Positions 5,299 to 13,600 of a DNA stretch of 20,123 nt are shown here, one piece after another. Location: positions 1-20,123 of IMG/VR virus record IMGVR_UViG_3300020204_002343, one strand, 5' to 3'. The position numbers were made by a program, and so were the translations under genes. Position 1 is the stretch's first letter. The number at the start of each line of letters is the position of its first letter. The notes under the pieces are model-generated. The model saw nothing but the letters and a program-made list of their open reading frames with translations, was not told the origin of the DNA and did no database searches. Source of the DNA: a virus.

Positions 5299-7076
5299 GA
5301 AATTACGGAAAAGAATTAGGATGGGAGGTCGGAGTAGACTTCCCCGTATGGGGTAACACAGAGGAGTATGTGAAGACCATTAGCAATGGGTATCTAATTG
5401 GTCGTGAAACGCCAAGAGATGCTTATAGAAGAGTATGTAGGGCCATAACCAACAGATTGAATCAGACTCAGGCGTTTGAGGACAAACTGTTTATGTACAT
5501 TTGGAATAATTGGTTGTGCTTAGCTACTCCAGTCCTAGCCAACACAGGCACAGACAGAGGCTTACCAATCTCTTGCTTTGGTATTGATATTGGTGACAGC
5601 ATTCAGGACATCGGTACTAAGAACCTTGAGATGATGCTTCTTGCTAAGCACGGGGGCGGTGTAGGTGTGGGTATGAATATGCTACGTCCAGCTGGCTCCC
5701 CCATCTCCAACTCCAACGGCACAACAGATGGAGTAGTCCCGTTCTGTAAAATCTACGACTCAACGATTCTGGCTACCTCTCAGGGTAACGTGCGTCGTGG
5801 CGCTGCTAGCATCAACTTAAACATTGAACACGATGACTTCTGGGAGTGGATTGAAATCCGTGAACCAAAAGGTGATGTGAATAGACAATGCCTCAACCTG
5901 CACCAATGCGTGGTTGTCTCCGATAAGTTTATGCGTAAGACTGAAGAGGGAGACCAAGAGTCACGCAGAAGGTGGGCCAAGGTATTGCAGAAGCGCAAGG
6001 CCACTGGAGAACCCTATGTGATGTTCCGAGGGAATGTGAACAAGGCTAATCCTGAGATGTACAAGAAGAATGGACTCAAGGTGTTTATGACAAACATCTG
6101 TTCGGAAATTGCTTTGTACACAGACGAGTCTCACTCATTCGTTTGCTGCCTTTCCTCGCTAAACCTAGCCAAGTATGACGAATGGAAGGACACCGACCTA
6201 GTGTACACCGCTACGTTTTTTCTTGATGGAGTTCTAGAAGAGTTCATTCAGAAGGCTAAGAATATGAGGGGCTTTGAGAACTCTGTTCGCTCTGCGGAGA
6301 AGGGTCGTGCTTTGGGGCTTGGTGTCCTAGGCTGGCACACTTACCTACAGCAAAAGGGTATGTCCTTTGAAGGGTTACCATCTCAGATGCACACACGCTC
6401 TATATTCTCTCATATCAAACTTGAGAGCGAGAGAGCATCTAGGGATATGGCTCGTATCTATGGTGAGCCTCTATGGTGTCGTGGATTCGGTATGAGGAAC
6501 ACTCATTTACGAGCTGTTGCGCCTACGGTTAGTAATTCAAAATTGTCGGGTAATGTGTCGGCTGGGATTGAGCCTTGGGCTGCTAATGTCTTTACAGAGC
6601 AATCTCTCAAGGGTACATTTATTCGTAAGAACCAAGAGCTAGAGAGAGTCCTCCGAAGGATTGGTATGAACACCAAAGACGTGTGGGATAAAATTCTTGA
6701 AGATGGAGGTAGCGTCCAAGGATTAGACTTCTTGGATGAGTGGGTGATGGTTGGTGGGGATATCCGAAAAGTAGATGAGCCAAGGAAAACCCACGAACTA
6801 GCTGAGCCTGTTAAAGAAGTCTTCAAGACCTTCAAAGAAATCAATCAGCTTGAGCTCATCAAACAAGCAAGCATCAGGCAGAGGTATGTAGACCAATCGG
6901 TGTCTTTGAACCTAGCTTTCCCTACGGAGGCAACCCCTAAGTGGATTAACCAAGTCCACATCGAAGCTTGGAAGCAAGGTATTAAGACCCTATACTATAT
7001 GAGAACTGAGTCTGTACTTAGAGGGGACATTGCTGCTAGGGCCACAGACCCAGCTTGCGTCTCTTGCGATGGTTGA
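5295..7076 (+). CDS. nrdA: Ribonucleotide reductase class I, alpha subunit (NrdA), without ATP-cone
   Basis: A 593-residue catalytic subunit that reduces ribonucleotides to deoxyribonucleotides. Visible active-site residues are Cys94 (PISCFG), Asn267, Cys269 and Glu271 (TNICSE), Cys284 (VCCLSSLNL) as the partner of Cys94, and the radical-relay pair Tyr567/Tyr568 (LYYMRT). The C-terminal redox pair is Cys588/Cys591 (CVSC), which would be recharged by a host thioredoxin or glutaredoxin. The protein begins almost directly at the barrel entry (ETPRDAYRRV, about 38-47), so the N-terminal ATP-cone that lets dATP shut off the enzyme is missing; at 593 residues it is well below the roughly 760 of E. 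coli NrdA. The start overlaps the upstream stop (ATGA). Confidence 0.96.
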   Translation: MRNYGKELGWEVGVDFPVWGNTEEYVKTISNGYLIGRETPRDAYRRVCRAITNRLNQTQAFEDKLFMYIWNNWLCLATPVLANTGTDRGLPISCFGIDIGDSIQDIGTKNLEMMLLAKHGGGVGVGMNMLRPAGSPISNSNGTTDGVVPFCKIYDSTILATSQGNVRRGAASINLNIEHDDFWEWIEIREPKGDVNRQCLNLHQCVVVSDKFMRKTEEGDQESRRRWAKVLQKRKATGEPYVMFRGNVNKANPEMYKKNGLKVFMTNICSEIALYTDESHSFVCCLSSLNLAKYDEWKDTDLVYTATFFLDGVLEEFIQKAKNMRGFENSVRSAEKGRALGLGVLGWHTYLQQKGMSFEGLPSQMHTRSIFSHIKLESERASRDMARIYGEPLWCRGFGMRNTHLRAVAPTVSNSKLSGNVSAGIEPWAANVFTEQSLKGTFIRKNQELERVLRRIGMNTKDVWDKILEDGGSVQGLDFLDEWVMVGGDIRKVDEPRKTHELAEPVKEVFKTFKEINQLELIKQASIRQRYVDQSVSLNLAFPTEATPKWINQVHIEAWKQGIKTLYYMRTESVLRGDIAARATDPACVSCDG

Positions 7077-7091
7077 TTGGGTGTATATTTG
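7063..7091 (+). promoter_or_regulatory. Possible Bacteroidota-type promoter of the glycosyltransferase operon
   Basis: TATATTTG at 7084-7091 matches the Bacteroidota -7 element TAnnTTTG exactly. The best -33 candidate, CTTG at 7063-7066, is 17 bases upstream, slightly closer than the usual 19-21. It lies at the end of nrdA and in the 28-base gap before ATG 7105, the only real gap in this part of the window, where the gene content changes from nucleotide supply to sugar chemistry. Confidence 0.45.
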
Positions 7092-7104
7092 CATCTAATT
7101 GAAT

Positions 7105-8289
7105 ATGAATACAAAACCTATCGTAGTAACTACGATATACCACCAAGAAGAGAGCGGAGCTGCGTTCTATCGCCTCAATATGCCGAACTCGTGGATGGAG
7201 GATAACACGGATATCTTTCAGTTCAGGAACTTCACGGGATTCGGCAAGATGTCGGATACAGACATCCTTGAAACGGATATCTTTGTCGTCAGCCGTGTGA
7301 TTGACACGAAGTCCCCCGAGGGAGTTCAAGAGGCAGCTAAGGCATTGAAACAGTTTGATGCTAAGCTAATCCTAGACCTTGATGACTACTGGGTTCTGAA
7401 CAAAGACCACGTATCCTACAAGCACTACAAGGATAACAATCTCACGAGAATCATTGAGGAGAACATCCGTGTAGCGGATTGGGTGACTTGCTCAACAGAG
7501 TACTTGGCTAGCAGAGCTGCGGTAATCAACCCAAATGTCGTTGTCATTAAGAATGTCCCATACCCTGATAAGTACCATCAGTATGTGCCTGTACAAAAAC
7601 CAGCTCCTTATGTGAGGTTTGGTTGGTTCGGTGGGGCTCAGCACATCGAGGACATTGCTTTGATGGAGAAGAGTATGAAAATGCTTTGCAACGATAAAAG
7701 CCTCAACGGCAAGTACACCGTTACACTTGCTGGGTACAACGACAACGCATCCTACAACTACTATCAAAAAGTATTTAGTGCAAACGGTCAAAACAAGCAC
7801 TACAATCGCATCCCTGCAAGGTCTGTGTACGAGTATATGTACGGGTACAACGATGTAGATGTCACTTATGCCCCCGTAAACAAGACAGAGTTCAATCGTT
7901 CTCGTTCAGAGCTGAAGGTCGTTGAGGCTGGATGGATGGGTAAGGCTCTTATCTGCTCCAATATGGATTACTACACCGAACATATCAAGCACGGGGAGAA
8001 CGGATTCATTGTAAGCAAAGCAGAAGAGTCTGGATGGTATCGCTACACCAAGCAGCTAATCCTAGACAAAGACCTCAGAGAGGGGATGGCGAAGAACTTA
8101 CAGGAGTACGTTAAGAAGAACTTCCCTCATCAAGAGATATTCTCCAAGAAGGGGAACCTGTATCGTAGGTTGTACGATGAAAACCAAATGCAAAACAGAT
8201 TTGATACATTACTAGCCAATGGAACAATTAAATACGCAGAACCAACAGATGGAGCCACAGACGCTCAATCAGTTGAGCCCCAAGCTTAA
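7105..8289 (+). CDS. GT-B fold glycosyltransferase (GT4-like)
   Basis: A 394-residue protein from ATG 7105; an upstream TTG at 7099 is less likely. It has the two-lobed layout of GT-B glycosyltransferases. The N-terminal lobe includes LILDLDDYW (about 88-96), ADWVTCSTEYLA (124-135) and NVPYPDKY. The C-terminal lobe has FGWFGGAQH (172-180), then the donor-binding region: RSRSELKVVEAGWMGKA with Glu269 and Glu274, and KHGENGFIV (295-303). It probably transfers a sugar from a nucleotide-sugar donor; the acceptor is unknown. The last 23 codons overlap the next gene by 71 bases in another frame and read as low-complexity sequence. It begins a four-gene sugar-modification operon behind a possible promoter. 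Confidence 0.85.
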   Translation: MNTKPIVVTTIYHQEESGAAFYRLNMPNSWMEDNTDIFQFRNFTGFGKMSDTDILETDIFVVSRVIDTKSPEGVQEAAKALKQFDAKLILDLDDYWVLNKDHVSYKHYKDNNLTRIIEENIRVADWVTCSTEYLASRAAVINPNVVVIKNVPYPDKYHQYVPVQKPAPYVRFGWFGGAQHIEDIALMEKSMKMLCNDKSLNGKYTVTLAGYNDNASYNYYQKVFSANGQNKHYNRIPARSVYEYMYGYNDVDVTYAPVNKTEFNRSRSELKVVEAGWMGKALICSNMDYYTEHIKHGENGFIVSKAEESGWYRYTKQLILDKDLREGMAKNLQEYVKKNFPHQEIFSKKGNLYRRLYDENQMQNRFDTLLANGTIKYAEPTDGATDAQSVEPQA

Positions 8290-8947
8290 CCACTTCTACC
8301 ACATCTACGCTGGAGATGAATGGCTCTTAACCGTCCATCAGCACTTCGTAACGCTTAACGCTTACGGGCTTATGGATAGCCTTGAGAATATCTATGTAGG
8401 CATTGTAGGTAAGGAGGAGAATAGACAAGCTGTTATTAATCACTTGTCAAGCTATGACAACCCAAAGATTGTCGTTGCTGTCCAGGCGGAAACAGGCTAT
8501 GAGGGTATTACGCTCAACAAGCTATGGGAGTTCGCTAAGACTGACGATGGGTACATCTTCTACGCTCATACGAAAGGTAGCTCAAGGGGAGGATTGGTGA
8601 ATCAGTTATGGTGTCGTTCAATGCTCTTCTTTAACGCTGTAAGGTGGCAGTTCGCAGTAACTGAACTAGGCAAAGAGAACATTGATGCTGTTGGTTGTCA
8701 TTATGTGTGCAAGGAGAAATTCCCTGAGTACTTTGAGATGTACAGGGAACACCATCCCAATAAGTACCCATTCTTTGCTGGTAACTTCTGGTGGGCTAAG
8801 TCTGGTCACGTGAAGTCCTTGCAAACCCCACAGACAGAGGACAAGTACTCCTCTGAAGGATGGCTTGGTAGCAACAATCTTCTCAGGAATGTCGAGCTGT
8901 TTGAGGGGATGCCATCGTTGCACTTGTTTCAAAATGTAACCTTTTAA
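8219..8947 (+). CDS. Glycosyltransferase-like protein with HTKGS motif
   Basis: A 242-residue protein. It resembles glycosyltransferase-like proteins of capsule or cell-wall polysaccharide clusters that share an HTKG motif, here FYAHTKGSS at 114-122, followed by a tryptophan/arginine segment (LWCRSM), then FFAGNFWWAKS at 185-195 and SEGWLG at about 212-217. No clear DxD motif is seen, so family assignment is tentative. The likely core begins at KLNHFYHIY (about residue 22), so ATG 8249 could also be the start; ATG 8219 overlaps the upstream gene by 71 bases, ATG 8249 by 41. It lies 8 bases before the methyltransferase gene, with which it is probably co-transcribed. Confidence 0.65.
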   Translation: MEQLNTQNQQMEPQTLNQLSPKLNHFYHIYAGDEWLLTVHQHFVTLNAYGLMDSLENIYVGIVGKEENRQAVINHLSSYDNPKIVVAVQAETGYEGITLNKLWEFAKTDDGYIFYAHTKGSSRGGLVNQLWCRSMLFFNAVRWQFAVTELGKENIDAVGCHYVCKEKFPEYFEMYREHHPNKYPFFAGNFWWAKSGHVKSLQTPQTEDKYSSEGWLGSNNLLRNVELFEGMPSLHLFQNVTF

Positions 8948-8955
8948 AAAAAAAT

Positions 8956-9459
8956 ATGTATAGTCACATTAATAGAGAAAGCCCAATCGTTGCCGTAGAG
9001 ATTGGTATATGGGAGGCAGCTAATGCTAAACGTCTCTTGGATGAATTTTCAAACTTAACGCTGATAGGGATTGACCCATTTGAAGGATATCAAGACTGGC
9101 ATATGTACATACAAGGTAGTTATATGTCAGAGCGAGAGAAGATTGCGATGGAAACGATGAAGCCATACATTGAGTCTGGTAGGTTTTCCCTTATACGCAA
9201 ATACAGCGATAAGGCTCTTGAAGACCTTGAAGATGGCAAATACGATTTCATTTACATAGACGCAGACCACTCTTATGAATGGGCTCTCCACGATATGACC
9301 AATTATTGGGAAAAAGTAAAAGATGGTGGTGTATTGTGTGGGCACGATAGGAACCTCCCTGGAGTTAATAAGGCCCTAGAAGAGTTCACCGCTATAATCG
9401 GAAAGAACTTCACTCCATCAGAAGAACCTCAAATAGAAAGCTGGTACATAACAAAATGA
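8956..9459 (+). CDS. SAM-dependent methyltransferase (Methyltransf_24-like)
   Basis: A 167-residue class I methyltransferase. The SAM-binding strand and turn is VAVEIGIWEAANA (12-24) with Glu15; the family usually has more glycines there. GIDPFEGY (38-45) supplies the acidic residue that binds the ribose. FIYIDADHSYE (98-108) and GGVLCGHD (124-131) are hallmark segments of the Methyltransf_24 group, whose members often sit in sugar and surface-polysaccharide clusters, consistent with its neighbours here. It may methylate a sugar hydroxyl to cap a glycan, but the substrate is an inference. An A9 tract (8946-8954) lies just before the ATG, typical of Bacteroidota leaders without a Shine-Dalgarno site. 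Its stop overlaps the next start (ATGA). Confidence 0.85.
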   Translation: MYSHINRESPIVAVEIGIWEAANAKRLLDEFSNLTLIGIDPFEGYQDWHMYIQGSYMSEREKIAMETMKPYIESGRFSLIRKYSDKALEDLEDGKYDFIYIDADHSYEWALHDMTNYWEKVKDGGVLCGHDRNLPGVNKALEEFTAIIGKNFTPSEEPQIESWYITK

Positions 9460-10205
9460 GGACTGCTATTGCTTGCATTGCCAAAAACGAAGACCTTTAC
9501 ATCAAGGAGTGGGTGGATTACCATTTAGCTTTGGGCTTCGACAAGGTGGTAGTCGTTGCTAACGATTGGGATTATGAGCCTCATAGAGATGAGATTATGA
9601 CCTTAAAGATTCCTTCGTTTGAATACAAGATACAAATGCAGTGTACGGCATACAACGCATTGGTTGACAGATTTAAAGGAATCTATGATTGGGTCGCTTT
9701 CTACGATGTTGATGAATACTTATGCTTGAAGAAGCACAGCAACGTGAAGGATTTTATTAAGTCGTTCTATCCTTATAAACCAAAGTCAATAGCCGTTAAC
9801 TGGGTTTTCTTTGGTGATAATGAACTTGAAAAACCCGATGGGGATTATAGTCTATTGAAAAGATTCACAAAGAGACAAGAGAACGCTGACAAACACATAA
9901 AGGTAATTGTCAACACGAAGTATAAGCATATTTTTGATGGGCAACCTCATAGTTCAAATCTAGAGTGGATAGACCAATCATTCAGTACTGGAAATGGCCC
10001 GTTCAATGAAGGTGGCAGCATAGATGTAGCTCAGATAAATCACTACTGGTGCAAGACCAAAAAGGAATATGAAGCTCTCAAGATGCCAAATGGGCAGAAT
10101 TGGTCTCCTAATTTGTCTAGAAAGCTAGAAGACTTTCAGAACCACAACTTCAACGAAGTAGAGGATACAATAGCGAGAGACTTTATCGCCTCATCCCGCT
10201 CATAA
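9456..10205 (+). CDS. Glycosyltransferase, Glyco_tranf_2_4/GT92-like
   Basis: A 249-residue GT-A type glycosyltransferase. ACIAKNEDLYIKEWVDYHLALGFD (about 6-29) is the typical opening of this group. DWVAFYDVDEYL (78-89) carries the DxD metal-binding motif at Asp84 and Asp86. The C-terminal part has an INHYWCKTKKEY segment (about 194-205), also usual for the family. It probably adds a sugar to an acceptor prepared by the neighbouring enzymes. The start overlaps the methyltransferase stop as ATGA, so translation is coupled. It is the last + strand gene; its 3' end overlaps the end of the - strand spanin-like gene by 23 bases, and no clear terminator is seen there. Confidence 0.85.
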   Translation: MRTAIACIAKNEDLYIKEWVDYHLALGFDKVVVVANDWDYEPHRDEIMTLKIPSFEYKIQMQCTAYNALVDRFKGIYDWVAFYDVDEYLCLKKHSNVKDFIKSFYPYKPKSIAVNWVFFGDNELEKPDGDYSLLKRFTKRQENADKHIKVIVNTKYKHIFDGQPHSSNLEWIDQSFSTGNGPFNEGGSIDVAQINHYWCKTKKEYEALKMPNGQNWSPNLSRKLEDFQNHNFNEVEDTIARDFIASSRS

Positions 10206-10611
10206 TCAGTAGTAGCACGCAGAGTCCCCAAACTGCAACTCCGATATACTTGAAAGGCGATTCTTTTTTCGCTTCCTTGTAAATAATCTTTTCGACTGGT
10301 ATCCTAACCACCCGCACGAGTGTATCCGATTTGCAAGTCCCAGCAAGTCTAATAGTGTCATTTTGTCTTATAATTTGTATGTGGAGTTTGTCTTTGATAA
10401 GCTCAATGGTGTCGTACTTACTTGTGACGAAAGTATCTGTGACGTGGACCTCTGGGGTGTAGAACGTGTCATTGAGGACGACGGTGTCCTTGACCACTAT
10501 CATCGGGTCCTTTTTTATTGCACGTCTTAGATGCCAGTTTGCCGAGCAAGAGGCCAACAAACAGAAGAATACTGTTAAACATATTGCGAGTGCAAATTTA
10601 CTTCTCTTCAT
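10183..10611 (-). CDS. Putative unimolecular spanin-like lipoprotein
   Basis: A 142-residue envelope protein. The N-terminus has a type II signal peptide (hydrophobic 6-20) with lipobox LLASC and Cys22 as the lipidated residue. The C-terminus has a membrane helix (about 121-138, KYIGVAVWGLCVLLLIMSG) followed by GMRR. Between them is an extended, threonine- and valine-rich periplasmic segment of about 95 residues with repeated D-T dipeptides. An outer-membrane lipid anchor plus an inner-membrane helix in one small protein is the layout of unimolecular spanins such as phage T1 gp11, which fuse the two membranes at lysis. The function is inferred from this layout; no sequence similarity is claimed. 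The start overlaps the end of the giant gene by 14 bases. No holin or endolysin is visible in the window. Confidence 0.6.
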   Translation of the reverse strand: MKRSKFALAICLTVFFCLLASCSANWHLRRAIKKDPMIVVKDTVVLNDTFYTPEVHVTDTFVTSKYDTIELIKDKLHIQIIRQNDTIRLAGTCKSDTLVRVVRIPVEKIIYKEAKKESPFKYIGVAVWGLCVLLLIMSGMRR

Positions 10612-13600
10612 CTCTTTTTATTTTGGCATACTCTTTGGCAATTCTTATGTTTTGCTCTCTATTTATATTCCTACCAACAGCTGAAGTGTAATCCCCCATA
10701 TAGTTGTATATCTCTTGGTCGGTCATATTTTGGTCGTAGATGTATAATATTTTAGCTCTGGCTACATCATCTGCAGCAAACATCAACTCATTATACTGCT
10801 GAGGTATATCTGGCCCTTTTTTCGCTACTGCATTAATTCTGTTTTTGAAAAACTCTGCGTCCTTTTCATCAAGCTTTCTTACTTCAGCCTTTATTGAATC
10901 GATAGTTCTATTGTATGTTTCCGCACTTACCTTTTGTTCGTTTAGATTGTAAAGCTTTTCACCCCACTTATCTGCTTCTTTCTTTAGAAACAATCTTCTG
11001 TCATTGCTTTCTATGTTAGCTTTGTCGACTTCTTCTCTCTTTCTGTAACTTTTTGTATCTGGGTTTGTTACTCCGACAAATACCTTCGTGGCATCAGCCC
11101 CCAACCTTTCTCCTACACCCTTAGATATATCTTGAACATCTTGAATTTTCATACCATTCGGGCCCTCTAGTTCGTATTTCCTAGAAAAAGCGTCAAGTAT
11201 AGAATACGAACCCATAACAATCAGAGAACTATGAGGGCTTGTAATAACTTTTTCTGTAGCTGCTTGCAATCTTTTTGGCCCTAATCCCAATCCTTGTCCG
11301 ATAGCTTTATAAAAATAAGGTACATCCTTATTGAATAAATCCTCGTATTGGGGAGATGGTTTTCCTTGAGAAGTTTGTTTTGCGTAGTCCCTGCTAACAA
11401 TTTGGTCTCTAAAGGCATCATAATTTGAACTGTAAGTGTACATAGCTGCGAAAACGGGGACTGCGGTCATTATCTCCTTGTCTAATTTACCGATGTCTTT
11501 TGGAAGATATGACCCTACAGTTTTAAGTGCAATCTTTGAAATGTCATCATTTATCCTTGGGTCACGGTTGTTTTGACTAGCAACGTATGCCTCAGCTCCA
11601 ATTTCCAACAAGTTGGCGAAAGCCTGTAGCTGTTGGGTTTTTGCTATCTTTAAGTAATACCTATTACCATCTTTATCTTTAAATGGGGTTAGTATAATCC
11701 AGTTCCTGAATTTTATTTCATCGGATATATCCTCCATATCATCGTCCCCAAGTGATGCATTAAACAGAGCTAAGGCAAAAATGGCTACCGATAACTGGGC
11801 TAGCTTGAAGGCAAACTGTTTGGGGTTGTTTGCTATATAACTTGTAGATACCCTAAATCCCTGAAACGCTGCGTTAAGATATGGTATGGCGGACTCTCCA
11901 GCCTTAGTTAATTCACCTCCTTGAGAGAAATCTATTATCTCTCTAACCAAAGCAACAGCTTCTTCTATTATAGGCTTAGCTGCTTCGCTATTAATATCTA
12001 CCCCCGCCTCTTCAAGCCTCTTCTCAACTAATGACTGAAATATACCTAGCCTTGGAGCTATTTCAGATAGCTCGCCTAGATAGCCCAAGTACTCTCTACC
12101 CTTGGTTAAAACTTCAGAAGCCTTCATACCAAGGCGAGCCATTCTTCTCTGCTGAGCTGAAGATGGATTACCAAGTCCAACACTTTCCTCTCCTTCCGTG
12201 GAAAGAAACTCCATACCACCTCCAAACTTTATGTAAAGTTTAAACCACTTGTCATCAGTAATCTTACTCTTAGCACCACGGATGTAGTCCATTCCTAGCT
12301 TAAACATTGCTATTGGTAGCGGTACGTTATCGTAAAAATCAGTGAACATTAATATATGAGTAAAATCCCTAGGTACGTTCTTGACAACAAACAGCGGGTT
12401 AAGTTGAGTTGCCAACATTTTTAACAGTCTTGAAAAAGTGGCTATGCCGAGAAGTTTTTGGGCTTGAGGAGAAAGTAACCCATATCGCTTCATATCATTA
12501 AGAGAGCTGTACAAGTCGTTCCTAAGATAAAACTTTTGCTGAACCCCCTGCTTTCTTCCTTTTTGCGTATAGTACACAATTTCGCTAAAACCAGTTTTAG
12601 CTGTTTTAGATATCCAAGAGGCATTGGTTGGAATATCAGCCGCTTTACCCAACTCTACGTGTATTTTGTTTTTAGCCATCCTAGTAAAGGCATTTTTTGC
12701 GTATATACGTAGTAAGTACCTCGAATTGAAAAGCATTTCTTTATCACTACCCTCTTTAAGCCTTTGGATTATTGGACCAGTGAACCTGTGTTCACTCATC
12801 ATATTTGAGTCCATATCTTCAAACATATGATCAAGAAACACACGAGGCTGATAGTCGAGCCCAGCTAACTGCTCATAAAGTTTTTCGCTTATCATACCCT
12901 CTCTATACAGCTCATCGAGTATTGACGAAAATGCGTCAAAGTACTCGTCAGCTCTTTCATTTAGCTTAGCAAACGCTTCATCTCCCATTTCAGCTTGGAG
13001 TCTTGATAGCTCAAGAGATGCGGTTAAACCATCTATATTTTCTGGATGTGTTGGTGGCTTTGCTTCCGCCATCTTTTTTTGAGCATTTAACGCTTTTCTT
13101 AGCGTCTTATCGTAGGCTGGCGTATTAGGCTGAAGATTTTGAAGTTTAGCCATCGCATCATTGTACTCAGCCAATGCATCATCAAACCTTTCGGCAAAAT
13201 TTGCATCAATCGTAGATATCCTACGGAGGACAATAATCTTGTCAAGAAGAGTATTTTCCTCTTGGCTAAGCCCTTTATAGATTCTTGACTCCCAAGATTT
13301 TACAAATGCCAATGCCCTTGAAGATGCCCCAGCTTTGTTGACGATTAAGTTTTTCGCTCTGTTCAAGCCAGCTTTAAGAACTTCCGCCTTAATAAGGTGC
13401 TGCCTATCCAACAGTTTGACTATAGCGTTCTTTATCGTAAAAATTGCTTTGTTTGTTTCTCTTTCAATCTTAGACATAGAGTCTAGATAGGCTTTGTCTA
13501 TGTTCCCTGTGTAGCTCTGTGCGTCCAATGCGTTAGCGGGGACATTGTCATTAGCGACATTATCATAAATATCAGCGGCCTCTTGTGCCCCCATAAAACT

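Noticed and set aside
7099-7107. TTG start for the GT-B glycosyltransferase
   Set aside because: An ATG follows two codons later, and the promoter-like element fits a start at 7105 equally well.
8946-8954. A9 tract as a phase-variable slippage site
   Set aside because: It is between two genes, so length changes would not switch a frame; A-rich leaders are normal for Bacteroidota starts.
10466-10684. 72-residue + strand ORF near the spanin-like gene
   Set aside because: It is antisense to the spanin-like gene and the end of the giant gene, both well supported by protein features; no independent start signal or family.
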